Below are positions 1 to 7,801 of a stretch of 64,000 bases of DNA, in pieces (within the stretch, counting starts at the first letter, position 1; each line of letters opens with the position of its first letter). The notes under the pieces were generated by a model. It saw nothing but the letters and a program-made list of their open reading frames with translations, did no database searches and was not told the DNA's origin. Source of the stretch: Pseudomaricurvus albidus (lineage in GTDB: Bacteria; Pseudomonadota; Gammaproteobacteria; Pseudomonadales; Cellvibrionaceae); assembly GCF_018863235.1 (NCBI RefSeq), contig NZ_JAHKRS010000011.1, forward strand, positions 88,002-152,001. Reading direction: 5' to 3'. The position numbers were made by a program, and so were the translations under genes.

Positions 1-2
1 TG

Positions 3-755
3 ACCAGCCCATTGCGAGTTCCCTCTTCTGAGAATATTCAACAGCCAGTTGCTCGTATTGATCGCAATAATCCTAATAAGCCTGATCATTGGTTGAAGGA
101 CAGTGATGCAGGGTTGCGATACAGTCAGTTTTGGAAAGGCTGGGATATCACGTTAAATTATTTTTACCATTACCGGGACTTCTACACTCCCTATCAGGAC
201 ATCACTAGTTTGTCTGGTAACATTTACGATAACCGATTAACCATTTCACCCGAATACAAGCGCAGCCATTTGTTGGGAGGGACAGCGAGTAACGCTTTTG
301 GTGATTTCACCCTGCGTACCGAAATTGGCTGGTATAGCCACAGCTATCAGATTGCTCGATATACCGCTGACAATCGGGGAATTGAAGATTCGGAGGAATT
401 AACGTCGGTTATCGGATTGGACTGGCAAGGTCTTAGCGATACCTTGGTGAGTGTGCAGTGGTTCCAGAGTCTGTTATTGAATTACGATTCCACTATGATG
501 AATGATCGCAGCGAACAAACGGTCACACTCTTATTGGAACACAAAATGCGAAACGACACCTGGACTCTCAAGTTACAGGGACTCTACTCACTGAATCATA
601 AGGATCAGCTATGGCGCCCCAAAGTCACTTATCTATGGCAAAGCAATGTGGAGCTGTGGGTCGGGGCTGATCTGTTTTCAGGAACATCCGACGGCTTGTA
701 TGGACAATTTGATGCAAACGACAGGCTGGTTCTGGGCGTAGAGTGGGGATTTTAG
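3..755 (+). CDS. Outer-membrane beta-barrel protein, C-terminal part (DUF1302-like)
   Basis: The frame is open to the left window edge, so the N-terminus is missing and about 250 residues are visible. The sequence alternates short polar turns with amphipathic strands rich in aromatic residues (RYSQFWKGWDITLNYFYHY, HLLGGTASNAFGDFTLRTEI) and ends in ...GVEWGF with a terminal Phe, the usual signature of an outer-membrane barrel. The strand pattern resembles the C-terminal half of DUF1302-type long porin-like proteins, which often sit near export or lipid-handling genes. The assignment to an outer-membrane barrel is fairly firm; the DUF1302 label is by resemblance only. No substrate can be named. 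The next gene starts 70 bases downstream on the same strand. Confidence 0.6.
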   Translation, partial: TSPLRVPSSENIQQPVARIDRNNPNKPDHWLKDSDAGLRYSQFWKGWDITLNYFYHYRDFYTPYQDITSLSGNIYDNRLTISPEYKRSHLLGGTASNAFGDFTLRTEIGWYSHSYQIARYTADNRGIEDSEELTSVIGLDWQGLSDTLVSVQWFQSLLLNYDSTMMNDRSEQTVTLLLEHKMRNDTWTLKLQGLYSLNHKDQLWRPKVTYLWQSNVELWVGADLFSGTSDGLYGQFDANDRLVLGVEWGF

Positions 756-825
756 CCCCGTAGTGAAAAATTCCGTCAGCTTTCTGGTAGGATGAAGTCA
801 TCATTTACCTTCTAAGAATAAGACG

Positions 826-2103
826 ATGACTTCTGATCAGACAACGGAATTGCCGAGTCAGCCGGGCTCCACTGAATCCTCCTCACAACACTGGCGATTT
901 ATAGGTCCCGGGCTAGTGGCCGCGGCTACAGGTGTCGGAGCTGGTGACCTGGTTGCGACACTGGTGGCGGGCAGCCTGTACGGTTATCAACTTATATGGG
1001 CTGCTGTGTTGGGCTGCCTGCTAAAAATTATATTAGTAGAAGGTGTAGGACGCTGGACCCTGGCGAGTGGTCAGACGATATTCCACGGTTGGCGCTCACT
1101 GGGACGTTGGGCTACGGTGTATTTTGGTATCTACATTGTACTCTGGGGCTTTGTGTATGGTGCCACAGCCATGAGCTCTACCGCGCTGCCACTTGCCGCC
1201 CTGTTTCCTCAGATTGATCTCAAAGTCTTTGCGATAGTTTCCGGTTTGCTGGGTTTAACCCTTGTCTGGTTGGGATCTTACGCTTTTTTCGAACGCATCA
1301 TTGCAGTATTGGTCGGCATCATGTTTGTGGCCGTGGTTGGTTCTGCCGTGATGACCCTGCCGAACATTTCAGGTATTGCCAGTGGATTGATACCCAGATT
1401 GCCGGAAGGTTCTGTGTTTTATGTGTTGGGTCTTGCGGGAGGGGTGGGTGGCAGTATTACTCTTGCAGCTTACGGTTACTGGATTCGGGAAAAAGGCTGG
1501 CGACAACCCGGATGGATGCGGGTGATGCGCCTTGATAACACCTTTGCCTATCTTATGACCGGTATCTTTGTGATTTCCATGTTGATTGTCGGCGCTGAGT
1601 TACTGCACTCTGCGAATATTGCACTATCCAGCGGATCCCGTGGTTTATTGGATTTATCAACCGTCCTGGAAGAACGCTATGGTTACTGGTGGTCTGTCAT
1701 TTTTCTGGTCGGTTTCTGGGCATCATCTTTTTCTTCACTACTAGGAGTCTGGCATGGTGTGAGTTTGATGTTTGCCGACTTTGTTGCCCATTTACTGGCT
1801 TCTGACAATGATTCAGGAGAGCTTGTGTCTGATCATGTTCATGCTCGTTGGTACATGTTGTGGCTGACTTTTCCCTCGATGGCACTACTGTTTATCGACA
1901 GGCCTTTTATGCTGATCGTAGGCTACGGGGTATTAGGTGCTTTGTTCATGCCATTTCTGGCAATGACTTTATTGTTGCTGCTGAACAGCCGCCAGATGCC
2001 TGCTGATTGGCGTAACGGTTGGATCAGTAATGGTTTACTGGCCATCACCTGCCTGATCTTTGCCGCATTGGGTACTCAGCAATTGTTTAAAGTCTTATGG
2101 TGA
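826..2103 (+). CDS. Nramp-family membrane transporter lacking the canonical metal-binding motifs
   Basis: 425 residues with about 11 hydrophobic segments after a polar N-terminal tail of about 25 residues. The opening FIGPGLVAAATGVGAGDL and the overall length match the Nramp (SLC11) family of inner-membrane metal ion symporters. Canonical members carry DPGN in helix 1 and an MPH motif in helix 6 that bind the metal. Here the helix 1 position reads GVGAGD and the helix 6 region reads GGVGGSITLAAYGYW, so the Asp-Pro-Gly-Asn and Met-Pro-His ligands are both absent. It therefore belongs to a divergent Nramp-related branch whose substrate is not established; Mn/Fe transport should not be assumed. 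The upstream barrel gene is on the same strand and could be co-transcribed. Confidence 0.8.
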   Translation: MTSDQTTELPSQPGSTESSSQHWRFIGPGLVAAATGVGAGDLVATLVAGSLYGYQLIWAAVLGCLLKIILVEGVGRWTLASGQTIFHGWRSLGRWATVYFGIYIVLWGFVYGATAMSSTALPLAALFPQIDLKVFAIVSGLLGLTLVWLGSYAFFERIIAVLVGIMFVAVVGSAVMTLPNISGIASGLIPRLPEGSVFYVLGLAGGVGGSITLAAYGYWIREKGWRQPGWMRVMRLDNTFAYLMTGIFVISMLIVGAELLHSANIALSSGSRGLLDLSTVLEERYGYWWSVIFLVGFWASSFSSLLGVWHGVSLMFADFVAHLLASDNDSGELVSDHVHARWYMLWLTFPSMALLFIDRPFMLIVGYGVLGALFMPFLAMTLLLLLNSRQMPADWRNGWISNGLLAITCLIFAALGTQQLFKVLW

Positions 2104-2137
2104 TCCCATGGCCTGTTAGCCTTGGGATTGTCGTTTT
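2103..2137 (+). terminator. Probable Rho-independent terminator after the Nramp-like gene
   Basis: Inverted arms ATCCCATGGC (2103-2112) and GCCTTGGGAT (2119-2128), one mismatch, 6-base loop, followed by a weak T-rich tail (TCGTTTTC). It overlaps the stop codon of the transporter gene. Confidence 0.5.
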
Positions 2138-2313
2138 CTAAAGACTGCGGCCAAGCACGCTTTGAACCGTACAGCCGGCGAAGTGCTCGAAACCACCGAT
2201 TGGTCCAGATATACAATCGACCCGAGTACGAAGGTCTCAGGGCACACGTTTGAACTTGATGACCTGTTCTAGATTTCGGTCTTTGAAATAGTGAAGGTTG
2301 CACTCTGGAGAGA

Positions 2314-2874
2314 TCAAAGATCTACAGCCCAATCGGGTAAAGGCGTCTGATGTAATGTCTTGATTCCGCGTTTAATTGTAAGGACCGGCAGAAATGGCCG
2401 ATCGAGTCTTGAATTATCCAAGACCCTCACCTGATCGCAGAGTGGTATCGTCACCTTCACATTTTCGAGCATTCTGGGAATTCGGGACAAAACCTTATCA
2501 TCCGGGACATGGTGGCCACCTGCTTCAACCCTTTGCGCCACCCTGGCTTGATTCAAGCCCGGATTCTGCACATGAATAAGCACTAAAATAATTTCATAAC
2601 CCAAGGCTTTGGCGTGTGCGACAAAATCAATTTTTGACGGATGAGAAAACACGGTTTCAAAACAAAAGCTGTTGCCTTCATTCAGTTGTTCATAGCGCAA
2701 TTGCTCAGCCAGCCGGGCCGCTTGATAGCTGTTGGCTTCCGGATTGTCGGGATACAATTCTTTGGCGATCAGGTCGGCATTAATAAATGGCATACCCAAC
2801 GGTTTGAGTGCCTGCTGGTAAAACGTGCTTTTCCCTGCGCCATTACCGCCCACGAGCATCCATAATTGCTTCAT
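2314..2874 (-). CDS. Zeta-toxin family P-loop kinase
   Basis: 186 residues with a Walker A motif GGNGAGKST at residues 9-17 and the layout of the zeta toxin/AAA_33 family (FINADLIAKELYP, then NEGNSFCFETVFSHPSK). Zeta toxins phosphorylate UDP-N-acetylglucosamine or related sugars and block cell-wall synthesis; other members of this fold act on small metabolites. The ATG overlaps the stop of the upstream gene (ATGA at 2871-2874), so the two are translationally coupled. Together they form a toxin-antitoxin pair, expected on a replicon with its own rep and par genes as a stability function. The partner is not the classic epsilon antitoxin but a ParD-like protein. Confidence 0.8.
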   Translation of the reverse strand: MKQLWMLVGGNGAGKSTFYQQALKPLGMPFINADLIAKELYPDNPEANSYQAARLAEQLRYEQLNEGNSFCFETVFSHPSKIDFVAHAKALGYEIILVLIHVQNPGLNQARVAQRVEAGGHHVPDDKVLSRIPRMLENVKVTIPLCDQVRVLDNSRLDRPFLPVLTIKRGIKTLHQTPLPDWAVDL

Positions 2875-3302
2875 GAATCAGCAGAAACTTTTCCAGACTG
2901 CTCTACAGGCTCAAAGCATCCATTCTGAAATTGGCCAACCAATATCGTTCCATCAGGATGAACTTGCTCCAGCAGCCCTGGATGGGTAGATGAGGCCTGG
3001 TATTGGATGGCGTTAGATGCGATAGCTGCCTGTAATGAGCCGGATTCACGAGCGCCATCAAGTGCTGCGAATACCGCATCAGGGTCAACACTGATTGGTA
3101 CAACCCTTTCCAGCGATATTTTGACCAATCCCGCGTTAATTTCCAATAAAGTCTCTGGATCAATAACTTTTGAGACTTTTCGGCCAATATCAGCCCAATA
3201 TTCCACCTGTTCCGACGCGCTACGGTGGAGAGCTTTACCGGCAACCTTGGCGGCGTCCATTAGCGAACTTTCAAGCCTGATGGGGGAAGCTGCTTTTGCC
3301 AT
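2871..3302 (-). CDS. ParD-like antitoxin paired with the zeta toxin
   Basis: 143 residues. The N-terminal half (MAKAASPIRLESSLMDAA, then KALHRSASEQVEYWADIGRK) has a short basic strand followed by two helices, as in the ParD-like family of ribbon-helix-helix antitoxins. The C-terminal part (HPGLLEQVHPDGTILVGQFQ) presumably contacts the toxin. It is the first gene of the pair and overlaps the toxin start by 4 bases. A perfect 10-bp inverted repeat lies 39 bases upstream of the ATG and is the likely site of autorepression. Family recognition is by pattern and gene context; the toxin partner makes the role likely. Confidence 0.72.
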   Translation of the reverse strand: MAKAASPIRLESSLMDAAKVAGKALHRSASEQVEYWADIGRKVSKVIDPETLLEINAGLVKISLERVVPISVDPDAVFAALDGARESGSLQAAIASNAIQYQASSTHPGLLEQVHPDGTILVGQFQNGCFEPVEQSGKVSADS

Positions 3303-3340
3303 ATTAATGTCTCGCTCGTTTGGTGATGTATATACAAACC

Positions 3341-3363
3341 GATTGTAGCATATTGCTACAATC
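3341..3363. promoter_or_regulatory. Perfect palindrome upstream of the antitoxin gene; likely autoregulatory operator
   Basis: GATTGTAGCA-TAT-TGCTACAATC: two perfectly complementary 10-base arms with a 3-base centre. It sits 39-61 bases upstream of the antitoxin ATG (minus strand), where antitoxin operators normally overlap the promoter. The binding protein is inferred, not shown. Confidence 0.65.
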
Positions 3364-3541
3364 CTTTCGCAAACATAATTAACCCATTTATTGGGGATTC
3401 ATTTAACTTGTTTATTCTGAAAATGGTTAGTTACTTTACCTTCAGCTACGATGAGAGCCGACAGTGTCCACTGCACCTGACGGGCCAATGAGGACAACTA
3501 CAATTAAACTCCCCGCATTAACTCAAGAAAACATCCATTAA

Positions 3542-3639
3542 TTAACGGGTCTAGATATTTTAAATAATAAACCAACTGATGAACCTCTTAACTTTGAAAA
3601 AGTAGCCAACATATGTCAGTCTGTGCCTAGACCCGTTAA
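3542..3639. repeat. 13-bp perfect inverted repeat in the leader of the Tus-like gene
   Basis: TTAACGGGTCTAG at 3542-3554 and CTAGACCCGTTAA at 3627-3639 are perfectly complementary, separated by 72 bases of AT-rich sequence. The right arm ends 13 bases before the ATG at 3653 and is followed by six Ts (3645-3650). The pair could be two binding sites for the adjacent Tus-like protein (E. coli tus is autoregulated through a Ter site at its promoter), a long attenuator hairpin, or a relic of a mobile element end. No clear Shine-Dalgarno sequence precedes the gene. Confidence 0.6.
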
Positions 3640-3652
3640 CTTGGTTTTTTGA

Positions 3653-4531
3653 ATGATTACCCAATACGTTATTGAATGTGAAAAACACCTCGAACACTTA
3701 TTTCCTCTTGTAGACCGATTACGTCAACAAGTAGAAAAGTCCAAAGGCTATGTTTTCTACCAACAGGGAGATGAGGCCCCTCTTTCGGGTAACCTCGCAC
3801 GTGAAGCCATAAGTGGTCATCTGGGAGAAATGCGCTATCGCGGAATAGAAGACATTGGCCTGCAGCCTAAAGAACGTTTTATGACTCTGGCCATCAATCC
3901 GGATTCTCTTCCATTAATAGAATCCGTCAACGAAGCCAAGAAAGCCCTGCAACTATGGCATGAAGCTCTTGCCCGAACCCAGGCAAACAGCTATGCCGCT
4001 GCTCAACTAAACCGTGCAGTCTTAAAGAAAGCTCAAGAACCACTTCTGAATCTTCAAATGGCAGAGCGGGGAATCATCTGGCTGGATGGCTCCCCTACCC
4101 GTCTGAGTTGGCACTACAACACAACATCCAACAGCCGCAGAAAGACTCTCGGGGATGCTCTGCAAGCCTTAGAAAAACTCGCGGATAAACTCCCCCAACA
4201 TCGAATGGGCGAAATAGAATCTACACGCAACACCCTGGCTTCATTGCCCCTGGATACACCCGTAGCGCACAGGCCCAGTAAACCCATCACCCATCTAAAA
4301 TGCCAATACCGATTTCTGGATGAAGATGGAGCATCCAAACGAGGAGTGTGTTACGCCAAGAATCCGATTTTCTATCCTGATACCGGCTCTGACAAGCCGC
4401 CGATAATTTCTTTGCCCGCCGAAATAGAGGGCAAAGAATTAAGAAAAGGCGTAGGCAGACCATCGCTGATTAGTGACAAACAGGTCAGTCGCCTTTTGCC
4501 GAATTGGTTTTGGTATAAGGAGAATGAGTAA
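3653..4531 (+). CDS. tus: Tus-family DNA replication terminus site-binding protein
   Basis: 292 residues, close to the 309 of E. coli Tus, and similar along its whole length by motif order. There is an N-terminal helical region with LVDRLRQQVE, a middle HLG segment (AISGHLGEMR), then PTRLSWHYNTTSNSRRKT aligned with the E. coli region around [20 protein letters not shown]. A Leu-rich helix and SLPLDTPVAHRPSKPITHLK follow, matching the basic RPVKVQPIAR strand region, and near the C-terminus KRGVCYAKNPIFY. Tus binds Ter sites and blocks replication forks in one direction. Its presence on a replicon with its own rep/par genes fits plasmid-borne Tus systems. Matching Ter sites are not certain. The call rests on motif-level comparison from memory. 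Confidence 0.68.
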   Translation: MITQYVIECEKHLEHLFPLVDRLRQQVEKSKGYVFYQQGDEAPLSGNLAREAISGHLGEMRYRGIEDIGLQPKERFMTLAINPDSLPLIESVNEAKKALQLWHEALARTQANSYAAAQLNRAVLKKAQEPLLNLQMAERGIIWLDGSPTRLSWHYNTTSNSRRKTLGDALQALEKLADKLPQHRMGEIESTRNTLASLPLDTPVAHRPSKPITHLKCQYRFLDEDGASKRGVCYAKNPIFYPDTGSDKPPIISLPAEIEGKELRKGVGRPSLISDKQVSRLLPNWFWYKENE

Positions 4532-4872
4532 GTCAGGGCTATTTCAATAAACACAAAATGTCAGTGTAGCAAAGACAAAAACCAGTACGTAAAACCAGCG
4601 GCGCTAGAAATGGATCCTACATAACAGATTTGCATCTCATGGGCTTTGTTTTCCCACACCACACATTCCCATAGCCGCAATTTCGTTTTAATAATAATAG
4701 CAAGTTCTGCTGACTCGGTTGTCTCTTGAAGCGCAGACAACATGCGAAGTTATCTTCAAGCTTTGCATTTTTAAATACGCTACGGTTTTCCAGACAACGT
4801 ATACAGCACTCGATATTATCGGGTTAAAGGGAACAGATTATACCCATGCATCAAGTAGAGTTCGAATGGCTC
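4532..4872. other. Intergenic stretch without recognisable genes
   Basis: About 340 bases between the convergent Tus-like gene and the next minus-strand gene. Short open frames exist on both strands, but none has a convincing ribosome binding site or protein-like composition. No strong terminator hairpin was found. Confidence 0.5.
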
Positions 4873-5958
4873 TCACAACAACCACTTTTTCTGATCACTG
4901 TTCCATTGAACACGCTGCCAATTTTGACTGTATACCTCTCCCAAACTGCTGTTCTCAGACGCAACCAGATTCGTATACTGACTTACCATCCTGGCGTAGT
5001 GGTTTTTTGAATACTCATAACTGTGAGTTTTAATGTAATCGATATCCGTACCCTGCAACCAAATTAACCATCGCAATGCTGGTCGATAACCGGTCGAGAT
5101 CAAATGCTCCATCAGTGTGACATTGTCATAACCCAACGTGACACCATGCTCCCATGCGGCAATCACAACTTCACGGGGAATCTTCTGAAGATCCAGGCCT
5201 TCTAAAGCCCTCCCACCATTCAGTCCGTTAGTGACCCATCGCTCCAAAGCTTGCCAATTATTGTGTTTTGCCAGACCAGCTCCCACCGTCCGGGCAGTTT
5301 TCGAATCCCCTGCGGATGACAGATTTGCATGTATAGCCAGTAGCTCGGGTAGGTTATCCACGTCATTATCCCGTTCGGCTATGGCGGAAAAATAACGTGG
5401 ATTTAAAACCAGAGGATCCACCTTGTGATTCCAACCGGATGCACTAAGGCCCAATAGATTTATAATGGCTTGATCGTGAAATGACCCACAATATGTACAC
5501 CGACTGGCGGCAACCAGCTGAGGGTTAGCATCCCAGGCTCTGGCATACGCAGCGATCAATCCATCCTTAATTTGATTGTAAGCACCGCGTTGATCTTTCC
5601 AGCCTTCAGCAACACTCTGGACCAACATTAAGTATCGAACGATATCTCTATCATTGTGCAAAGGGATATTGATCTGCTGGATGGCCTGGGCAAAACTGGG
5701 GGCAGATGCCACCAAACGATTAACATCCTTATCGCCTAAATACATTAAGGTATCATTGTCTTGGCAGTGTAAACCGGGGATTCGTATATTGCCCCGGCAA
5801 ATGGTTTCATGGCTTGACTGGTACCAGGTTTGAGCAAGTTTTAAATTGTCAGGATGACTGATCCAATCCTGAGAAATCAGAAACCCACAAACAAAGATCA
5901 ATATTACCAGTAAAATATTTACTTTCTTGGGCTTGTCTTTGATGACATTAGTTTCCAT
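4873..5958 (-). CDS. Membrane-anchored protein of unknown function with a CxxC pair
   Basis: 361 residues from the ATG at 5958, chosen because GGAGG lies 6 bases upstream of it; the frame extends 8 codons further without a better site. One hydrophobic segment near the N-terminus (VNILLVILIFVCGFLI) suggests a single anchor with the rest outside the cytoplasm. The body is helical and carries CTYCGS around residue 155 and the motif DQRGAYNQI. The upstream gene, which overlaps by 11 bases, has a similar plan, with RGAWDYL and its own CSAC pair. The two are probably distant paralogues made as a pair. I do not recognise the family. Confidence 0.6.
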   Translation of the reverse strand: METNVIKDKPKKVNILLVILIFVCGFLISQDWISHPDNLKLAQTWYQSSHETICRGNIRIPGLHCQDNDTLMYLGDKDVNRLVASAPSFAQAIQQINIPLHNDRDIVRYLMLVQSVAEGWKDQRGAYNQIKDGLIAAYARAWDANPQLVAASRCTYCGSFHDQAIINLLGLSASGWNHKVDPLVLNPRYFSAIAERDNDVDNLPELLAIHANLSSAGDSKTARTVGAGLAKHNNWQALERWVTNGLNGGRALEGLDLQKIPREVVIAAWEHGVTLGYDNVTLMEHLISTGYRPALRWLIWLQGTDIDYIKTHSYEYSKNHYARMVSQYTNLVASENSSLGEVYSQNWQRVQWNSDQKKWLL

Positions 5959-6997
5959 GACCAACCTCCAAAATCTTTTCATCCTTGCGGCTCATAATGA
6001 AAGGATAATCCTCTGATATGATCAGAGATCTTGAAATATAAGCATTTTCAAGCGATTCACCTAACAAGCCCTCTGAATGCATCGCCAAATAACACGCACT
6101 GCAATAAAAATTCGTAGGTTGCTTACTGTTGGTTTTCAGGTCATCCAAGAGAGGAGGAAGATAGCTTTTATCACCCAATGACAGTGCCGTTTCCATATAC
6201 GACGACATCGATCGAGATGGATAAGCCGTTTTCTTAATCAAGCTCACCAGTTCTTCACGGCTGAACCAGTCCAAACGAGTTAAAGAGGCAACTGACCGTG
6301 GGTCATAGGTCAGGCTTCCATTCAACAATGCATCTTTAATTTCATCCCTTTCCTGATTGGTCAGGCCTGGGTAAGCATAAGCCACAAGGTTTAGATTAAC
6401 TTTGGAATTTTGGCTGGTCAGCTTGATCAAAGCTTTTCCAACCTCTCTGCGGGCAACCTTATCACCGGTTGAAGAAGCCAAACTGATAACCGCTGAGGTT
6501 TGATTCATCAACCACGCCTCCGGATTCTCTACCTCAGCGTACCAGTTATTTAAATAACCATGTTTAAAGAGATGGGTAGTCAGGGATGAATCCAATGTGC
6601 CATCGGACATTTTTTGATAATAGATTTGTGGTTGATAATGCGCAGCATAAGCATGAATACTGACGATTGGGCTTAGATAATCCCAAGCACCGCGCTTACC
6701 TTTCAGATCGATTGAGCCCAAAGACGCTAAAAATAATTCCCAAGTTTGAGCATCGTCTTGAGGCGTCGGAATATCCAGCCTGGCAATTCTGTTTAGATCC
6801 GGTAATTTCTTTGAAATTTCCTCATTAATTGCCTCTGCCTTCAAAGCAGGCTCGATGTTACTTTGCGGATCTTGAACTACAAGAGTTTGATGACTTGAGT
6901 CTGCCCCTGATATCTCGGTCCAGTACTGACTGATGCCCAAAATAGAGCCTACTATACAGCTGGCTGCTAGATACTGAAAAGATTTAGAAAACACCAC
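5948..6997 (-). CDS. Secreted or membrane-anchored protein of unknown function with a CxxC pair
   Basis: About 349 residues. The start is GTG at 6997 or the next GTG at 6994; AAGGAG lies just upstream and its spacing favours 6994. The N-terminus (FQYLAASCIVGSILGI) is a hydrophobic anchor or signal. The body is helical, with repeated short helices suggestive of a HEAT/TPR-like solenoid, and near the C-terminus has NFYCSACYLAMHSEGLLG. It overlaps the following gene by 11 bases and shares the RGA(W/Y) and CxxC features with it. No function can be assigned; redox, metal or haem binding through the CxxC pair is only a possibility. Confidence 0.6.
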   Translation of the reverse strand: MVFSKSFQYLAASCIVGSILGISQYWTEISGADSSHQTLVVQDPQSNIEPALKAEAINEEISKKLPDLNRIARLDIPTPQDDAQTWELFLASLGSIDLKGKRGAWDYLSPIVSIHAYAAHYQPQIYYQKMSDGTLDSSLTTHLFKHGYLNNWYAEVENPEAWLMNQTSAVISLASSTGDKVARREVGKALIKLTSQNSKVNLNLVAYAYPGLTNQERDEIKDALLNGSLTYDPRSVASLTRLDWFSREELVSLIKKTAYPSRSMSSYMETALSLGDKSYLPPLLDDLKTNSKQPTNFYCSACYLAMHSEGLLGESLENAYISRSLIISEDYPFIMSRKDEKILEVGHGN

Positions 6998-7801
6998 CGC
7001 TCCTTAGTTGGTTTTAATAACACAATAAAATACCGCTCTTCCATATGATTTCCGAGATTAATCTATAGCCTCTCTTTATCGCCAAATGGGCCCATAGGTC
7101 ATACTAAAGAAGATAGCCATCCGATTTGCAACAAGAATACCATGGGTTGCTACAATGACGTTTCCATAACCACATCAGGATACCGTTTATATCCTGCTAA
7201 AACGCAGTTTACTGACACTGGAGATTCCCTAACAGATATATAGGGTATCCTATTATGTATTAGGTGCTTGTGTGTTTTATATAGATGACCAAGGCCCAGA
7301 AAATATAATTTTTTTTAACTTAAAAGGTCGGTCTCTTACCTTCTTTATCAGTACTCTTATTCACTCTGATCGATTTCATGAAACATAGGTTTTTCTGTCC
7401 CCTTTCTTACAAAATTTTTAGCTGTTGTTTCTTTAAGAGCTTCAACTCATGGTATCCTGCAAGGTCTACATCTCTCTAATACCTCGATCACAGGCCGTTA
7501 TGATTGATGTCAGATGAAAATGCCGTAAACTTCTAGTCGAATAAAGAACGTGAGGCCATGGAAGGCCAGCAGTTTCTCAATACTCCTTCCGCTCGCGTCC
7601 AGGGCAATTCTATTTTATCTGTAATTTCAAATAAGCCTGACTCAAACTTTAGTTGCAGACAGAGAATTATTTCTCCAAAAAAATTGGATAAGCGGCTAAC
7701 GAGTCTTAACGAAAAAACCAGACTCTGCATCGTGCTCCAGTGCTTTGGGGGGGTGATATAAGAGTCGGTGTACAGGAATAACTACAAAAACAGGAGTTAA
7801 C
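6998..7801. other. 800-base AT-rich intergenic region, no gene recognised
   Basis: Lies between divergently transcribed genes and must hold both promoters. Short open frames on either strand near 7533-7761 overlap each other and have no protein-like features. No RNA gene, repeat array or strong palindrome was recognised. Confidence 0.5.

Noticed and set aside
3424..3436. TTAGTTAC core resembling a reversed TerB site upstream of the Tus-like gene
   Set aside because: Only 8 bases match and the essential bases on either side differ; it was not called as a Ter site.
4719..5033. Plus-strand open frame of about 100 codons
   Set aside because: It overlaps the minus-strand CxxC gene, has no ribosome binding site and lacks protein-like composition.
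7533..7761. Small open frames on both strands in the 6998-7801 gap
   Set aside because: They overlap each other antisense and have no recognisable features or start signals.
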